The position numbers and the translations under genes were made by a program. A DNA stretch of 64,000 nt from Aradus depressus (lineage: Eukaryota > Arthropoda > Insecta > Hemiptera > Aradidae). Below the pieces are notes generated by a model. It did no database searches and was not told the origin of the DNA. It worked only from the letters and a program-made list of their open reading frames with translations. The DNA lies in contig OY759217.1 in NCBI GenBank assembly GCA_963662175.1, positions 9,178,562 through 9,242,561 on the forward strand, in the 5' to 3' direction. This document shows, one piece after another, positions 13,201 through 23,900 of this stretch. Position 1 is the first letter of the stretch; each line of letters begins with the position of its first letter.

Positions 13201-16200
13201 TGTGTCGATGATTAGACCGGGCTTTGCATTAACGCAGAGCCCCAACCTGAAAACAGGACGCAGCAAGTATAGATTGGAGGATTATTACCTAAATCTATTT
13301 ATATAAAATAAAAATTTAATTTGACCATATATTTGAATTTGTTTATTATTCAATTGTGATGATTAAATGCAGCCTTTTCCTCTTTTTAGGGAGTTTTAAA
13401 TTTCCTTCTCAGGTCCCTCTTGACGATGAGAGAAACTTGAGAATTGACAAAAAAAATCGATTTGGGCAAGTACTCTACTTCTAAGCTCCAATCCGCAATA
13501 ACACTAAAAGGTTTTGTCAATAATTCACCGTTTACCTACACATTTCTTTGAAAATATTTTACTCTACATAGCGATCCACAATTAATTGTAAAGTATTTTT
13601 TATATATAAATGTCTCAAAGGTCAACGTTGTATGTTTATTTATTTTTTTAACGTTTGGATATTAAGAAAAATGTAGGTAATTTAATTTATTGTTTATTAG
13701 GACTTATTAGAAAGATACGATTTTTTACTAGTAATTTACCTATTAAATTATTTGCTTGTTCTGTGGCTACTATTTTATAATTTCTGCCTTAGCATCGTCT
13801 TATTGCTAGGCGGTTTTTCGCATTTAGCTAACCCCCTCCCCTGACTGTCTTATTAGTTGTCTTTAAGACATCTCCTAGAGTGGTTCAAAGGAGCGATTTC
13901 TTTGAAATGTAAGTACTCTCACATCGAGATTAACGTTTAATTTTTTTATAAATGTATTTATATATATATTTTGTTTTTCTAATTAGTTTTTACGTCTTTT
14001 AGCAACAATTTACAATATCTCACAATGGTGATGAGTTTAGAATTGATAATGCGGACTGATTAACTCGCGGACGAGACAGATGAACCTGCATGCAAAGTAT
14101 GCCAAAGTTGTTCAATTTGTTTATGCAAAAATTATTAATTTATTCATGATAGTTTTATTAGATTTAGATTTTATTTCGTTTTAATTTTATTCAGATTTTA
14201 TTTTTTTTTTCTCTATTTTTATATGTCAATTTTGCGATGAAAACGTGATTTATAAGTCTTGACATTAATTTAAACATTATCTGTGATTGTAATACGTTTA
14301 ATTAATACAAAATACGTTTTATTGAAAAGTGTTGCTTTATTAAAATCCTCAAAAAGAAATTAATGTCACATCATTTTTATGTGAATTAATGTCCCCCCTA
14401 TAAGTAATTTTTAGCTCATTAAAATTAATTTCAAGTTGTGAGTTGAAATAAGTTGTTTGCTTTAAGCGAAAAGCAAAGCTGGGGTCGGGCGGACCCCACA
14501 TTGCAGTAGTGTATACTTTTTCACCTCGATAGTTAAAGGAACTTTTTTTTAAACAAATTTGTTCCAAGTTATTGTAAAGTCTTTTTATAGTTATTATAAA
14601 GAAAATTATAAATTATAGGGATTGTAAAGTTACGGAAGCCTTGGTTGACTTTATCATTTCTCTTTGTTCAGGATAGGATTTTTAACATCCTGGATGTGTT
14701 GTTAAGAATACCCTTACCTGGACTCGATTCTCAAAATAAATACATCATTCAACAGGACTCAAGTTTAAGGATTCCTCATATAGGTTAGGTTTTGTGACTC
14801 ATGCGCGGTCTCTAACTAAGAGGTCATATCGCCTACTACCAGGTCATATCGCCTATGACCAGAGCGCTCTTTCGTCACTGATGGACGTGAGCCCGACTCT
14901 ACTGTTGGAGTCCTAAATTTTAATTCACCTAGGGCAGGCCCGACTCTTCTATGGGAGTCCTATATTTTGCCTATGCTAAATTTTTATTCACCAAGAGTAG
15001 GGGTCTTTAACGAGTAGGTACATGACATCGTACAGGCTTGGGACCATCCCTTAACGTCTCATCCGAAGGACGGCGTGCTTAAGTTTATTTTACCTCCCAG
15101 ATAACCCACGATGTTGAGCTCAGAAGACAAGCACGCATACCACTGAGCTACTGGCGCCCTCTAATGATTCCTCATATATATTTTGACTTAGTACACATTT
15201 TTTACATGATTCCAAAATTTCGTTTCATTACCTTTTTGCGTTATATGTTCGATCTCCTAATTCCCTTGGAATATCCATATTTTTTTCTAATTGCTAGACT
15301 TTTTCTCAGATTCAAATTCATCTCCTCAGCCTGCCTACTTTTTCGAAGTTCTAATTCCACTAAAACTCAGCCACGTCATCATATTTAATAAATGTTTTCT
15401 TATAGTTTAATAATCTTTCGACTAATTTTTCGATCAATTGATTTCATCAAATGTCAATAATTTCATTATATTGAGTATGTTTTTTTTCTTACTTACTTTT
15501 ATTTCTCTATAAATGGCGGCCGTTAATTTCGTAAATGCACACTCCAGAACCACCATTTTTTGTTTTTTTATTAACTAACGTACTATATGATACTTAACAT
15601 TTTTGCAGAGATATTGTGAAACACTTGATAAAAATAAAGAAAACGTATGTTTTTAAAAAATATTGTCTATTTCACAAATAATATATAATATGGGAGTACT
15701 TTCGGTATTGCTACCATCCTCAGCCACGACTTAACAAATACTGTATTTGTTAAGTCGTGGCTGAAGATGGTAGCAATACCGAAAGTACTCCCATATTATA
15801 TATTATTTGTGAAATAGACAATATTTTTTAAAAACATACGTTTTCTTTATTTTTAACGTACTATAATTCATGTTAGTTAGATTTGGATTAGTTAAATATA
15901 CTAAGCAATAGAATATAAATGTTCTAAACGGGATTTTTTTTACCAAACGTAATCTGAAAATGCAGTACTTCATTAATATTTAGTTATTGCTGCATTATTT
16001 GTGCTCCTATTGTTGTTTTGCAAGGAGTTTCATTAATATAGTTTCTAAGATATCGCAGGGGACCGGCAGATCCATCATACCATCTAGAAGGCTGGATGTC
16101 TTGTTTGAGGGAATCATAACAATACTTAAAATTAAAAAAAGAGATTTTTATGAAAAAACAGCCACTTAAGTCAAGAAGCTGGATATGAATATAGAAAACG

Positions 16201-17329
16201 ATGTATTTCAGTTTCTGAATATTATATGAAACTTTAGTGCAATTATTCATTGAAAATGTAGTACTATGTCATGGGGCCAGCAATTGTAAAAACGGTGCCG
16301 ACCTTTCATCTAGTTCAATTAAAAATTAAGTTTGAAAAAGGGAAATGCTGCTTTTCGGTTGAATTCATTGTAATGAACTGCCGTTGTAATGAATGTATTT
16401 ACACGAAATTTCATATGTATATTCAAAGCCCTGTAAGGGCGTCACTTATTAGTTTTCAGTGGAATCAGCCGAAGGAGATGTGGGGCTCAACTCAAAAAAC
16501 CCAATAACTGCCGATGTAATGAATGTATCAACACAACATTTTGCATTATAATTCAAAAGCCACTATGTAAGTCAAATATTGAGTTTTAGCTCAAACGGTC
16601 GATTGGCTTTGGAGGAAGAGAGAAAACTTTATTGTTTCATTTGTGGTGGGGAAGTACATAGCCAGTGGTTCACCGATGACTTTTCTTATTCAATTTGATA
16701 TTCTAATTAAAGATGGCAGCATTAAGAATAGGCTGATGTTCTTAGGTTCGAAACGTTCCCATAAATAGTCAATTAGTAAAATTTGGAATAACAAATTTCC
16801 TGGAATTGCTGTTAATTCATTACAATTGTTGGTTCTCCATTTTGCTCGTTTTTGTTTTGATGGGCCACAACTCATGAGTCAAGAATTTTAAAAAGCCGTT
16901 TGTGAAATTTGTTCTACGATCATTAGCTGGGAAAATAGTTTAAAATCTGAGAAAATGAGAATCTTTTGTATCTCCAGAGGCCTATCTACAATGGCTGACT
17001 GTCCTCGCAAGAGCTCTCCAAGTTATCTGAAGAATGAATTTTCGAAGGTCGCTCTTTGGCGTTTCCAGTAAATTACAACAACTTTCACAAAATATTTTCA
17101 AAACCTTTCACTGTGTCATATCACAGAATGATCCCTTGAGTTTGGTGATTTCTATGGGTTTTACAGACGACCAAACCTACTTGGTTGTAAGATTATATAT
17201 CAAATGTCTTCACAGTTTAATTGTGAAAGTTCCAATCAAGTATACTGTACTTACATAGTGAATAGGATATACTTACAACAGACATGAGCCGAACACAAAG
17301 AGCAGAGTAGTATACACACGGGAAGTCAT
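7292..17329 (-). CDS. NH1: secreted nucleoside hydrolase, last exon missing from window
   Basis: Five exons on the minus strand join in frame: 17329-17277, 13246-13045, 11457-11304, 11201-11085 and 7464-7316 (675 bases, 225 codons, phases 2,0,1,1,0). Exon 1 encodes a signal peptide (MTSRVYTTLLFVFGSCL). Exon 2 carries the nucleoside-hydrolase aspartate motif DTDVGGDD. Exon 4 has the GPLTNLAL motif. Exon 5 has the substrate-site EFN followed by DTEAA. The family hydrolyses the N-glycosidic bond of nucleosides and uses the aspartate cluster to bind calcium. After exon 5 a donor (ATG|GTAACT) stands where NH2 has its last intron; reading through instead reaches a stop at 7292-7294. The exon homologous to NH2 exon 6 (about 105 residues) is not in the window: 7.3 kb of intron, mostly satellite, follows. 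The gene may continue beyond the array or be a 3'-truncated pseudogene. All visible exons are open with good splice sites. Confidence 0.85.
7316..7464 (-). CDS. NH1 exon 5
   Basis: Acceptor TTTTTCAG|GT. The translation contains KVEFNMFMDTEAAEIVFNN then FHFETAYNNRFSM, aligned with NH2 TFNVYSDPEAA. Donor ATG|GTAACT is in phase 0, as in NH2. If unspliced the frame stops at 7292. Confidence 0.85.
7465..7654. other. intron 4 of NH1, start; no other feature seen
   Basis: AT-rich intron sequence between exon 5 and the E1 repeat. Nothing recognisable. Confidence 0.5.
7655..9025 (+). mobile_element. composite interspersed repeat 'E1', copy 1 (NH1 intron 4)
   Basis: The head starts actagcagtaatacccggcg and the tail ends with the tccagccgttctcgag type followed by ttattatataga, a layout common to non-autonomous retroelements in arthropods. 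Between them are three units of a 66-bp minisatellite (about 7790-7985) and about five imperfect units of a roughly 145-150-bp repeat (8130-8870) with C-rich stretches and 'gaaattccatgacaatccg'. Related copies are at 20007-20528 and 35048-37715. I cannot assign it to a named family. Confidence 0.7.
9026..10612. other. intron 4 of NH1; part of a dispersed repeat
   Basis: Mostly AT-rich. 10300-10515 belongs to a dispersed family with 'gattagattttgg' at one end and 'tccggtttgttagaaatatgccgaaaa' type sequence at the other. Related copies are at 18070-18290 (plus) and 21840-22110 (minus), with weaker traces at 9640-9735. No coding potential seen. Confidence 0.5.
10628..11018 (+). mobile_element. 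tRNA-headed SINE family S, copy (NH1 intron 4)
   Basis: A tRNA-like head with an A-box-like ggtagctcag (from 10709) and B box ggttcgaaacc is followed by the family body (ccgtccttcggatgag, cctgtacgaagtc, aaaatttaggactc, gatatgacctcgtagttaaag). A perfect 15-base direct repeat (acaatcaattttagt) flanks 10628-11018, so the inserted unit seems to carry about 70 extra bases before the tRNA head at 10699. Confidence 0.75.
11085..11201 (-). CDS. NH1 exon 4, GPLTNLAL motif
   Basis: 117 bases, the same length as NH2 exon 4. The translation VTLLCLGPLTNLALTFFLYD then IVISGGSLKP matches the central nucleoside-hydrolase strand. The acceptor follows a pyrimidine-rich run; the donor is CCAG|GTGATT. Confidence 0.9.
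11304..11457 (-). CDS. NH1 exon 3
   Basis: Acceptor TTTTCAG|GTT. The translation begins VPIYRGSDSGLV and ends KHAAAGIREIIINNN, matching NH2 exon 3. I place the donor at 11303 (G|GTACCT) because it aligns with NH2. A stronger-looking donor (G|GTAAGA, exon end 11244) is in the same phase and would add 20 residues, but leaves an intron of only 42 bases. Confidence 0.75.
11686..12020. mobile_element. hAT-type MITE (NH1 intron 2)
   Basis: Terminal inverted repeats begin caggaatagccaaccc and end gggttggccacccctg. The flanks gactaggt (11678-11685) and gactagat (12021-12028) form an 8-base target duplication with one mismatch, the hAT hallmark. The 335-bp interior has no usable ORF. Confidence 0.75.
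12029..13044. other. intron 2 of NH1; AT-rich with small repeat fragments
   Basis: A possible second hAT-type end (cagtggtcggcaacc) is at 12081 without a clear partner. 12795-12905 is a 3' fragment of SINE family S on the minus strand (cgggctttaactacgagg, agagcgctctttcg). The rest is AT-rich without features. Confidence 0.55.
13045..13246 (-). CDS. NH1 exon 2, catalytic aspartate exon
   Basis: Acceptor TTTTCAG|G and donor GAC|GTAAGT bound 202 bases. The translation contains GLIIDTDVGGDDVLAILM, then DVLAITCVTGHT, the N-terminal calcium/ribose-binding strand of nucleoside hydrolases. One leading base completes the codon begun in exon 1. Confidence 0.9.
13247..14769. other. intron 1 of NH1, AT-rich, nothing seen
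   Basis: Long T- and A-rich stretches with no ORF, repeat or RNA gene that I recognise. Confidence 0.5.
14783..15165 (-). mobile_element. SINE family S, near full length (NH1 intron 1)
   Basis: Minus-strand copy with the tRNA head at 15162 and the tail (aacctaacc on the minus strand) at 14783. It is flanked by a perfect 13-base duplication gattcctcatata (14770-14782 and 15166-15178), diagnostic of target-primed insertion. A short internal segment (aggtcatatcgcctac) is duplicated. Confidence 0.85.
15166..15629. other. intron 1 of NH1, AT-rich, nothing seen
   Basis: AT-rich intron sequence with no recognised feature. Confidence 0.45.
15630..15854. repeat. near-perfect palindrome, arms 111 bp, 3-base loop
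   Basis: Bases 15630-15740 are the reverse complement of 15744-15854 with one mismatch noticed (catcctc against gaagatg) and loop ctg at 15741-15743. It could form a very stable hairpin in DNA or pre-mRNA. It lies in NH1 intron 1. Confidence 0.95.
16262..16680 (+). repeat. dispersed repeat family AB, copy
   Basis: Shares modules with copies at 33805-34972, 40633-41003, 43075-43505 and 43640-44207: 'tgccgttgtaatgaatgtat', 'gtgaattcaaagccctgtaa' and the terminus ggggaagtacatagccagtg. No coding potential; class unknown. Confidence 0.6.
17277..17329 (-). CDS. NH1 exon 1, signal peptide
   Basis: ATG at 17327-17329 opens 17 codons plus two bases (MTSRVYTTLLFVFGSCL), then a consensus donor GTAAGT. 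Positive N-terminus and hydrophobic core fit a secretory signal. An upstream ATG 25 bases earlier is out of frame and lies before the likely TATA-set start site. Confidence 0.8.
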
Positions 17330-17360
17330 AGCGAAGAGATTCGGCCAGAGTCATGTCGTC

Positions 17361-17369
17361 CAATATATA
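17361..17369 (-). promoter_or_regulatory. candidate TATA box of NH1
   Basis: TATATATTG on the minus strand, 32 bases upstream of the NH1 ATG. A start site about 30 bases downstream would give a very short 5' leader and would exclude the out-of-frame ATG at 17352-17354. It is a motif-based guess in AT-rich DNA. Confidence 0.35.
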
Positions 17370-19650
17370 CCCACACAGCCGAGTTAGGTGGGGGGGACAC
17401 CCTCAGTCGTAGTCGAAATTTAGGGAGAAACAAAATTATAAAGGATACAGAAAACATTTCGAGTTTTTGTGTTTTAAAAAGATAAATTCTAGGGTAAGAT
17501 TCCTGTTAAAAGAAAAACTCATGAAACTAACTTTATTTACACTGAATATTTTACACATTTTTTTTTTAGATATACGTAAGAGGGCCGAGTTAAGGGGAAG
17601 CTTACATAAAATTCCACAAAAAAAAAAAGATTTAAAAAAATGTATACATTACTTATTTATTTATATTAGTTACATATTATTTAAAAATATTTATTTTGAC
17701 CAAAAAAAAGATTTATTAAAGAGAAAAATAATTTTATTGTTATGATATTACTTGGCTCGTTCCCCCGCACACTAAGCTCGGTTCTGATAATAGTTATACT
17801 TAATAATAAAAATGACATAAATACACACATAGTCTTAATGTCTTACAGTGGAGTTAAATTATCTGTATTTGTTTACCTCCGTGGCTCTTATCGATTTTAA
17901 GATTCAATTTTCTTTTACTTTATTATATTGTAATCGTGCGAAAATCCGTGGTTGAGTTTCAAGGTTCCGTAAATACATTTTGACCATTTTCGCGGTATTG
18001 TGTCATTTTTTTAAGGAAAGATTGTAAATGTTAACTTTAAATTTGAAGTTATGATATCATATATATGTGCCATTTTAAATCTGATTAGATTTTGACAGAA
18101 ATCGGACTAAAATTGATAGCACATTTTCGAAACCTAAGTACATTTTATAATATACCGCTTATATTTATTATAGACCTACTCAAAAATCATATTAATAAAA
18201 AGTTGTAGAGAAAAGTAAAAGACACATTTCATAGGAAATACCATTTTTTCCAGGTCGTCCGGTTTTTGAGATATGCCGAAAATCATTCTGAAATGTCAGA
18301 ACATGGTGTTAGTCCTATCGAAAAATTGGTTCACCCCAAAAATATTTCTTATTAAATTTCCAATCGCTATTGTGTCCTCAGATTTGTTTTGTAAAGCACT
18401 TGGAAAATAAAAAGGTTTTGAGGGCGTTATGCACTTCTTTGGAAATTATATTATGTGGTTAATCCACTTGATGGCTACTATACGCCATTGAGCGGTTATA
18501 GTTATAGTTTAAGGAGGTTATAGTTTAACGGAAATAAATACTATACTTATTAATTTTTAAACGAGCAATTTTTCGTTGCGAACATGAAAGAACGTAGGTA
18601 CCTAGTATACCAACATCCAATACGGTGTGTCAGAATATATTGATTTGAAAAATAAACTTATTCAAATATTATATATTGATGATTTTCGGGGAATTATTAA
18701 TTCCCCGCGCTGCTTTACAAGTAACGAGAAAAGTCGTGTCAGGTTAATGTTAAATATTTAATAAACTTTCCAACATAATTCCACTTTGCAAATTGGCACG
18801 ATTAAGTAACTGCTCTTACAAAACCGTTACTACTGTTAGTCGTGTAGTACATCTTTGGATAGGTCAAGTGTTATTGTACATCGTAGCCAGCGCTTCCTCA
18901 TCTCTTAAAGATGGCGATTTTCATATCCTTTCCACTAACCGAACTGCGCAGTGTCTTATGCCTTATTTGTTTGTTTGACTTAATCACCCCTATAAGTCCA
19001 TGCCTCCCTCTACCGTATTTAAGACATTGTGCCGTTGAATTGATTAGACACAATACCTTCTCACGACTTAATCTAGTCATTCTATTGTCCTATCGCAACA
19101 ATGGCTCAAATCTTGCACAAAAATTATCTATAATTTCTACAATCTACAAAATGATATAAAAATCTATGAGGGTCGGCTTCAAAATTGTAGTTTTCTGTGT
19201 CGATTTAACTTGGAATGACCCTGAAAATCAACAGGTGTCTTACCCAGATATTTCTCAATCCTTGTAAATAATTTCGTGTTGATACATTCATACTATTGTG
19301 GACAGACTCTCGCAACTGTTTAAAATTATTATTTTTTTTTTCAAGGGATCGGAAAACATGAAATTCCGGTAAAAACTCGACATCGAATTTATAACTCATC
19401 ACTAAACAAATGAAACATCACAAAACAAATGAGAAATCACAAAACAAATGATACATGAGATGTGTTGAGCATTAAAAGAGAAACTATACGGACGGATTCA
19501 TTCAAAGATTTAATAGAAACGTAAAGAGAGACAAATTCGCTAATGCGAATAACGAATTTTGAGTTATCGAGTCTCTATATGGGAAAATCCCACAATAGCC
19601 GGCGCTTTTCGATTCTAGTTGTCGTCACTATTCCGAAGTAAAGAAGTTCA
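17370..19650. other. NH2-NH1 intergenic region, no gene seen
   Basis: AT-rich spacer upstream of NH1. 18070-18290 is a copy of the 'gattagattttg...gagatatgccgaaaatc' dispersed repeat. No RNA or protein gene is recognised. Confidence 0.5.
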
Positions 19651-19654
19651 ATTT

Positions 19655-19945
19655 CATGTAAGAGGGAAAATGTGGTGATTTCGAGATGGAGAGAAGTTCG
19701 TTGTTAGAACATGCATGGGAAAATGTGGTGACTTCGATATGGAGAGGATTTTATTGTAAGAACGTGCATGGGAAGATGTGGTGATTTCGAGATGGAGAGA
19801 ATTTCATTGTAAGAACGTGATGGGAAAATGTGGTGATTTCGATATGGAGAGGATTATATTGTAAGAATGTGCATAGGAAAATGTGGTTATTTCGAGATGG
19901 AGAGGATTTCATTGTAAGAACGTGCATGGGAAAATGTGGAACATT
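19655..19945. repeat. 53-bp minisatellite, about five to six units
   Basis: Imperfect tandem units built on 'gggaaaatgtggtgatttcg', 'atggagagga' and 'attgtaagaacgtgcat'. It lies in the NH2-NH1 spacer. Confidence 0.85.
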
Positions 19946-20006
19946 AGATATAGAAACATTTTAAATGAAAACAGCAAAAATCATTGAATAATTCAGCAAT
20001 AATCAT

Positions 20007-20528
20007 ATATATAAAGCTGAAAATGTCTGTGCGTTGTACCGCTATAACTCACGAACGGCTTGATGGATTTGATTAATTTTTTTTTTTAATTTGTTCGTCA
20101 TCGTCTGTGGAAGGTTATAGGCGTATTAGTACCTCAATATCTGGTCCATCTCAGCATCCACCCACGCAATCTTTGTAACTCAAAAACCACTGCAATGATT
20201 AATGAGGAATCTTTTTGAATAGATAAGTTTTATCTACCGGAAGGTTAAGGTCTATTTTTTAATCAACCCCTGGTCCATCCCAGCATCCACTCACGCAATC
20301 TTTGTAACTCGAAAATCATTGCAACGATTAATGAGAAATCTTTTTGAATAAATTAGTTTTAGCTCCAAAGCTAGCGTTACTACAGTTGAAGGACTATAAG
20401 CCTTATTCCGTATGAATAATTGAAAATTATAACATCATGAATGTACTGTCGAGGAACTGAATAGCCTTATAGGAGATATTGGGAGAAAAGTCAAAGTTCC
20501 CCGGGCAACGCCGGGTATTACTGCTAGT
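20007..20528 (-). mobile_element. composite interspersed repeat E1, short copy
   Basis: On the minus strand the head actagcagtaatacccggcg (20528) and the following 140 bases match copies 1 and 3. The other end carries 'cgctataactcacgaacggc' and two tandem blocks of about 140 bases (gcatccacccacgcaatctt / gcatccactcacgcaatctt). It ends about 90 bases from the NH2 stop codon. Confidence 0.65.
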
Positions 20529-20617
20529 AATAAATATAATCCATCAATGTGTAATGTACCTACTCATAATAATTATAATTTACTTTATATACATGTGTTA
20601 GTGATTCTTGCCTTTTA

Positions 20618-20935
20618 TTATTCATGTCCACTATCCAGCAGTTCAACAAGTTTTTTGTAAAATTCATTTTTGTTAAAAAATTTGATGACATTAACGTTGG
20701 GGGGCTTTTCGTTGCTTCTGTCCACAATCATAGCGCCGATGCCCAACTCTCCACAGGTCTCCACATAGGCATACATCAGCTCCTTCTCATCGGCCAGGTT
20801 GGGCAACATCCCGACAGCAACCGTCATAGCGTCCGTTGGCTTGAAGATTGTCTCATTGGGCAGGGAGAGCCGCTCCGCCTCGTTCAGCAGTCGAACATAG
20901 GACGAATTCATTCTTCCTAGCTCATGTCGAGTCTC
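20618..20935 (-). CDS. NH2 exon 6, C-terminal exon
   Basis: Acceptor CTTTTGCAG|GAG, stop TAA at 20618-20620. It encodes 105 residues including FKPTDAMTVAVGMLPN and GAMIVDRSNEKPPNVNVI. An AATAAA overlaps the stop region. The polypyrimidine tract abuts a 31-bp minisatellite. Confidence 0.92.
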   Translation of the reverse strand, partial: ETRHELGRMNSSYVRLLNEAERLSLPNETIFKPTDAMTVAVGMLPNLADEKELMYAYVETCGELGIGAMIVDRSNEKPPNVNVIKFFNKNEFYKKLVELLDSGHE

Positions 20936-23900
20936 CTGCAAAAGAAAAATATGAGCTTCTCATACTAATCTATTCAAAAATAGAAGCTTCTCATACTAAT
21001 CTATTCAAAAATAGGAGCTTCTCATACTAATGTATTTAAAAATAGGAGCTTCTCATACTATTCTATTCAAAAATAGAAGCTTCTCATACTAATCTATTCA
21101 AAAATAGGAGCTTCTCATGCTCTTCTATTTAAAAATAGGAGCTTCTCATACTAATCTATTCAAAAATAGGAGCTTCTCATACTAATCTATTCAAAAATAA
21201 GGGCTTCTCATACTGATCTATTCAAAAATAGGAGCTTCTCATACTAATCCATTCAAAATTAGGAAAAATATAATCCAAATGTTAGTTATGTAGGAAGAAA
21301 AATAAATAAATAAAAAGCAAAATTGTGTGCCACCAGCAGCGTGAATTCCCGGGCTTTAACTATGGGGTCATATCGCCTATTACCAGAGCGCTCTTTCGTC
21401 ACTCTGGTGACATGAGCCTGACTCTAAAAATTTAGGGTAGGCAAAATTTAGGATTCCCATATTATTCCCATACAATTCATAGGGCAGGGGTCTTTAACGA
21501 GTAACCTGACATCGTACAGGCTCGGGACCATCGCTCCCATCCGAAGGATTACTCAATATCCTACTAGAAAAAGCCCTTAATACATATGTATATAAAATTA
21601 TTATTATTATAAATATAAACAATAGTTTAAAAAAATATTTTGTGCTTTCTTTAATTGTATTTATTTATACTTTTGTAATGCCCTTTTCATCATATTTTTA
21701 TTCATGGCGACCCATTCAAGGCCAATTTCCAAATTCAAATTCCTCTTCCATTCAAAAAGAGATTGTGAGGTGTAACATTTAATGTTGTTATGCGAACCAT
21801 CTGAAATGATTAATTCTGCCCCCGAAGACTGCCATCTTAGGAAATAGTGACAAAAAACAATTGTTTGCGTATATTCAGAGACATAATTTGAGTTTTCTCT
21901 ACAACTAGTATTTAGAAAAAAGAATTTCGATTAGGTCAAAAATATAAGCGGTATTTTGCAAAATGTAGTTAGAGCCCGAAGTTAGGTGTTTTGCAAAATG
22001 TACTTAGAGCCCGAAGTTAGGTGTTTTGCAAAATGTACTTAGAGCCCGAAGTTAGGTGTTTTGCAAAATGTAATTAGAGCCCGAAGTTAGGTGTTTTCGA
22101 CCAAAATCTAATCAAATGTGCATATTGTTTATTTGAAACATTTTCCTCTAAAATCTCTACATTATGAGTTATCTTGGGGGTTAGTATAATGCGCAGTAAA
22201 CATATTAATCACAATAATAATTAGAAACATCGAGAAATACAATGAAACAAGAAATGTTGGTTGATTATTAAGCTTAATTTAGAATAAATAGAGAATGGAA
22301 ATCGAAGCATTATAACCTCACATTGATATTTCTAGGATTCTGTATAATCTATCTATGTACGAAAATATTTCGGCTTTTACAAACTGTATCTTTCTGACGC
22401 CGCGTGGTGCTAACTTTCTTTTGGAACCGCTTACTATGCTCGCCTTTAGCTAACAGTAAGACCGATTTTACTGTTATTTTAATTTTTTCTATGGGATCTA
22501 GATGTTGCCCAGGGACAAACAGATGCACGACCGAAAATATACGGTTTTTTTTTTTGTATTTTGATATACACAACTCCATTGCAGATAGGTAAAAATTTCT
22601 TGCAAGGATAAAAGAGAATTATTTGGAAAATTTGAGTATAATGATTGTGTAAAAATGTATTTTTCTAGCGAGGCCGTTTGACGTTAGTTTGCCAACTACA
22701 CCTGAGTACACTGAGTGAGCAATTCAAGGATAGAATCTGTTTCAGCCAAGAGTGTTATGAAATGTTATTTATGTAAAATAATATTAATCTGAGTAATTCT
22801 ATAACATTTTGAACAAAAATTATGAGCGAGGTTTATATTTTCAAATGAGACGATAGCCGGCCGAATCAGTAATTATGACTCATGTCTGGACTTTAACTCT
22901 TTCGTAGCTCTGGAGGACATGAGCTCGACTCAACTATAGAATTTCGAAATTTCTCCGACCTAGGTTTAGTTCTCCTACCCAGGTTTATTTCTCCTACCTA
23001 GGTTTAGTTCTCCTACCCAGGTTTATTTCTCCTACCTGGGTTTATTTCTCCTACCTGGGTTTAGTTCTCCTACCCAGGTTTATTTCTCCTACCTGGGTTT
23101 AGTTCTCCTACCCACGTTTATTTCTCCTACCCACGTTTATTTCTCCTACCTAGGTTTAGTTCTCCTACCCACGTTTATTTTTCCTACCTAGGTTTAGTTC
23201 TCCTACCCAGGTTTATTTCTCCTACCCACGTTTATTTCTCCTAACTAGGTTTAGTTCTCCTACCCAGGTATAAAACCTAAGGGATTCTCGGTAGGTTTTC
23301 GAACCCACGATCTTGAGCTCAGTAGGCTAAGCACGCTACCTCTAAGCTAGCGGCAAAATTCGGATTTTAGAATCTTATATTATTTATATATTTTTTTATT
23401 GTATTTAGAATTTTGAATTCACTTTATTATATATTTAGTATTGAACTCATTTAGTACATATTATAATGAAACTCTACAAAGAGAACATTTTTAAAAAAAT
23501 GTATAATAACATAAGTTTATTTCTTCTTACTAACAAATATTTAAAAAATATAAATAATAAAATAATACATCAAGGATCGAAACAGTGATAAAGTTTCCTT
23601 TATCTTTCTCAAAAAAAAACAGATAAAAGAAATGAAATAAAACGTTTCTTAGCATCGTCAATTGTAAAAAGTATGTTCTAGGAGCAGTAACAACTTGTCT
23701 AACCTGCTTAAAATCATCGCCCGAGTAACCTCCTTGTTTATATGTAATAATTTTGCTCGTAAATATCAATATTGCAAATGTAAAATACACAATATATTTA
23801 TTTTATTTTTAAGTTTCGTGATATTCATTTTTTAGAACTTCCTGGTAAGTTACTTTTTCAAGGTGGCCATCCGATTATCCGCAAACTTACTTACCCGGAA

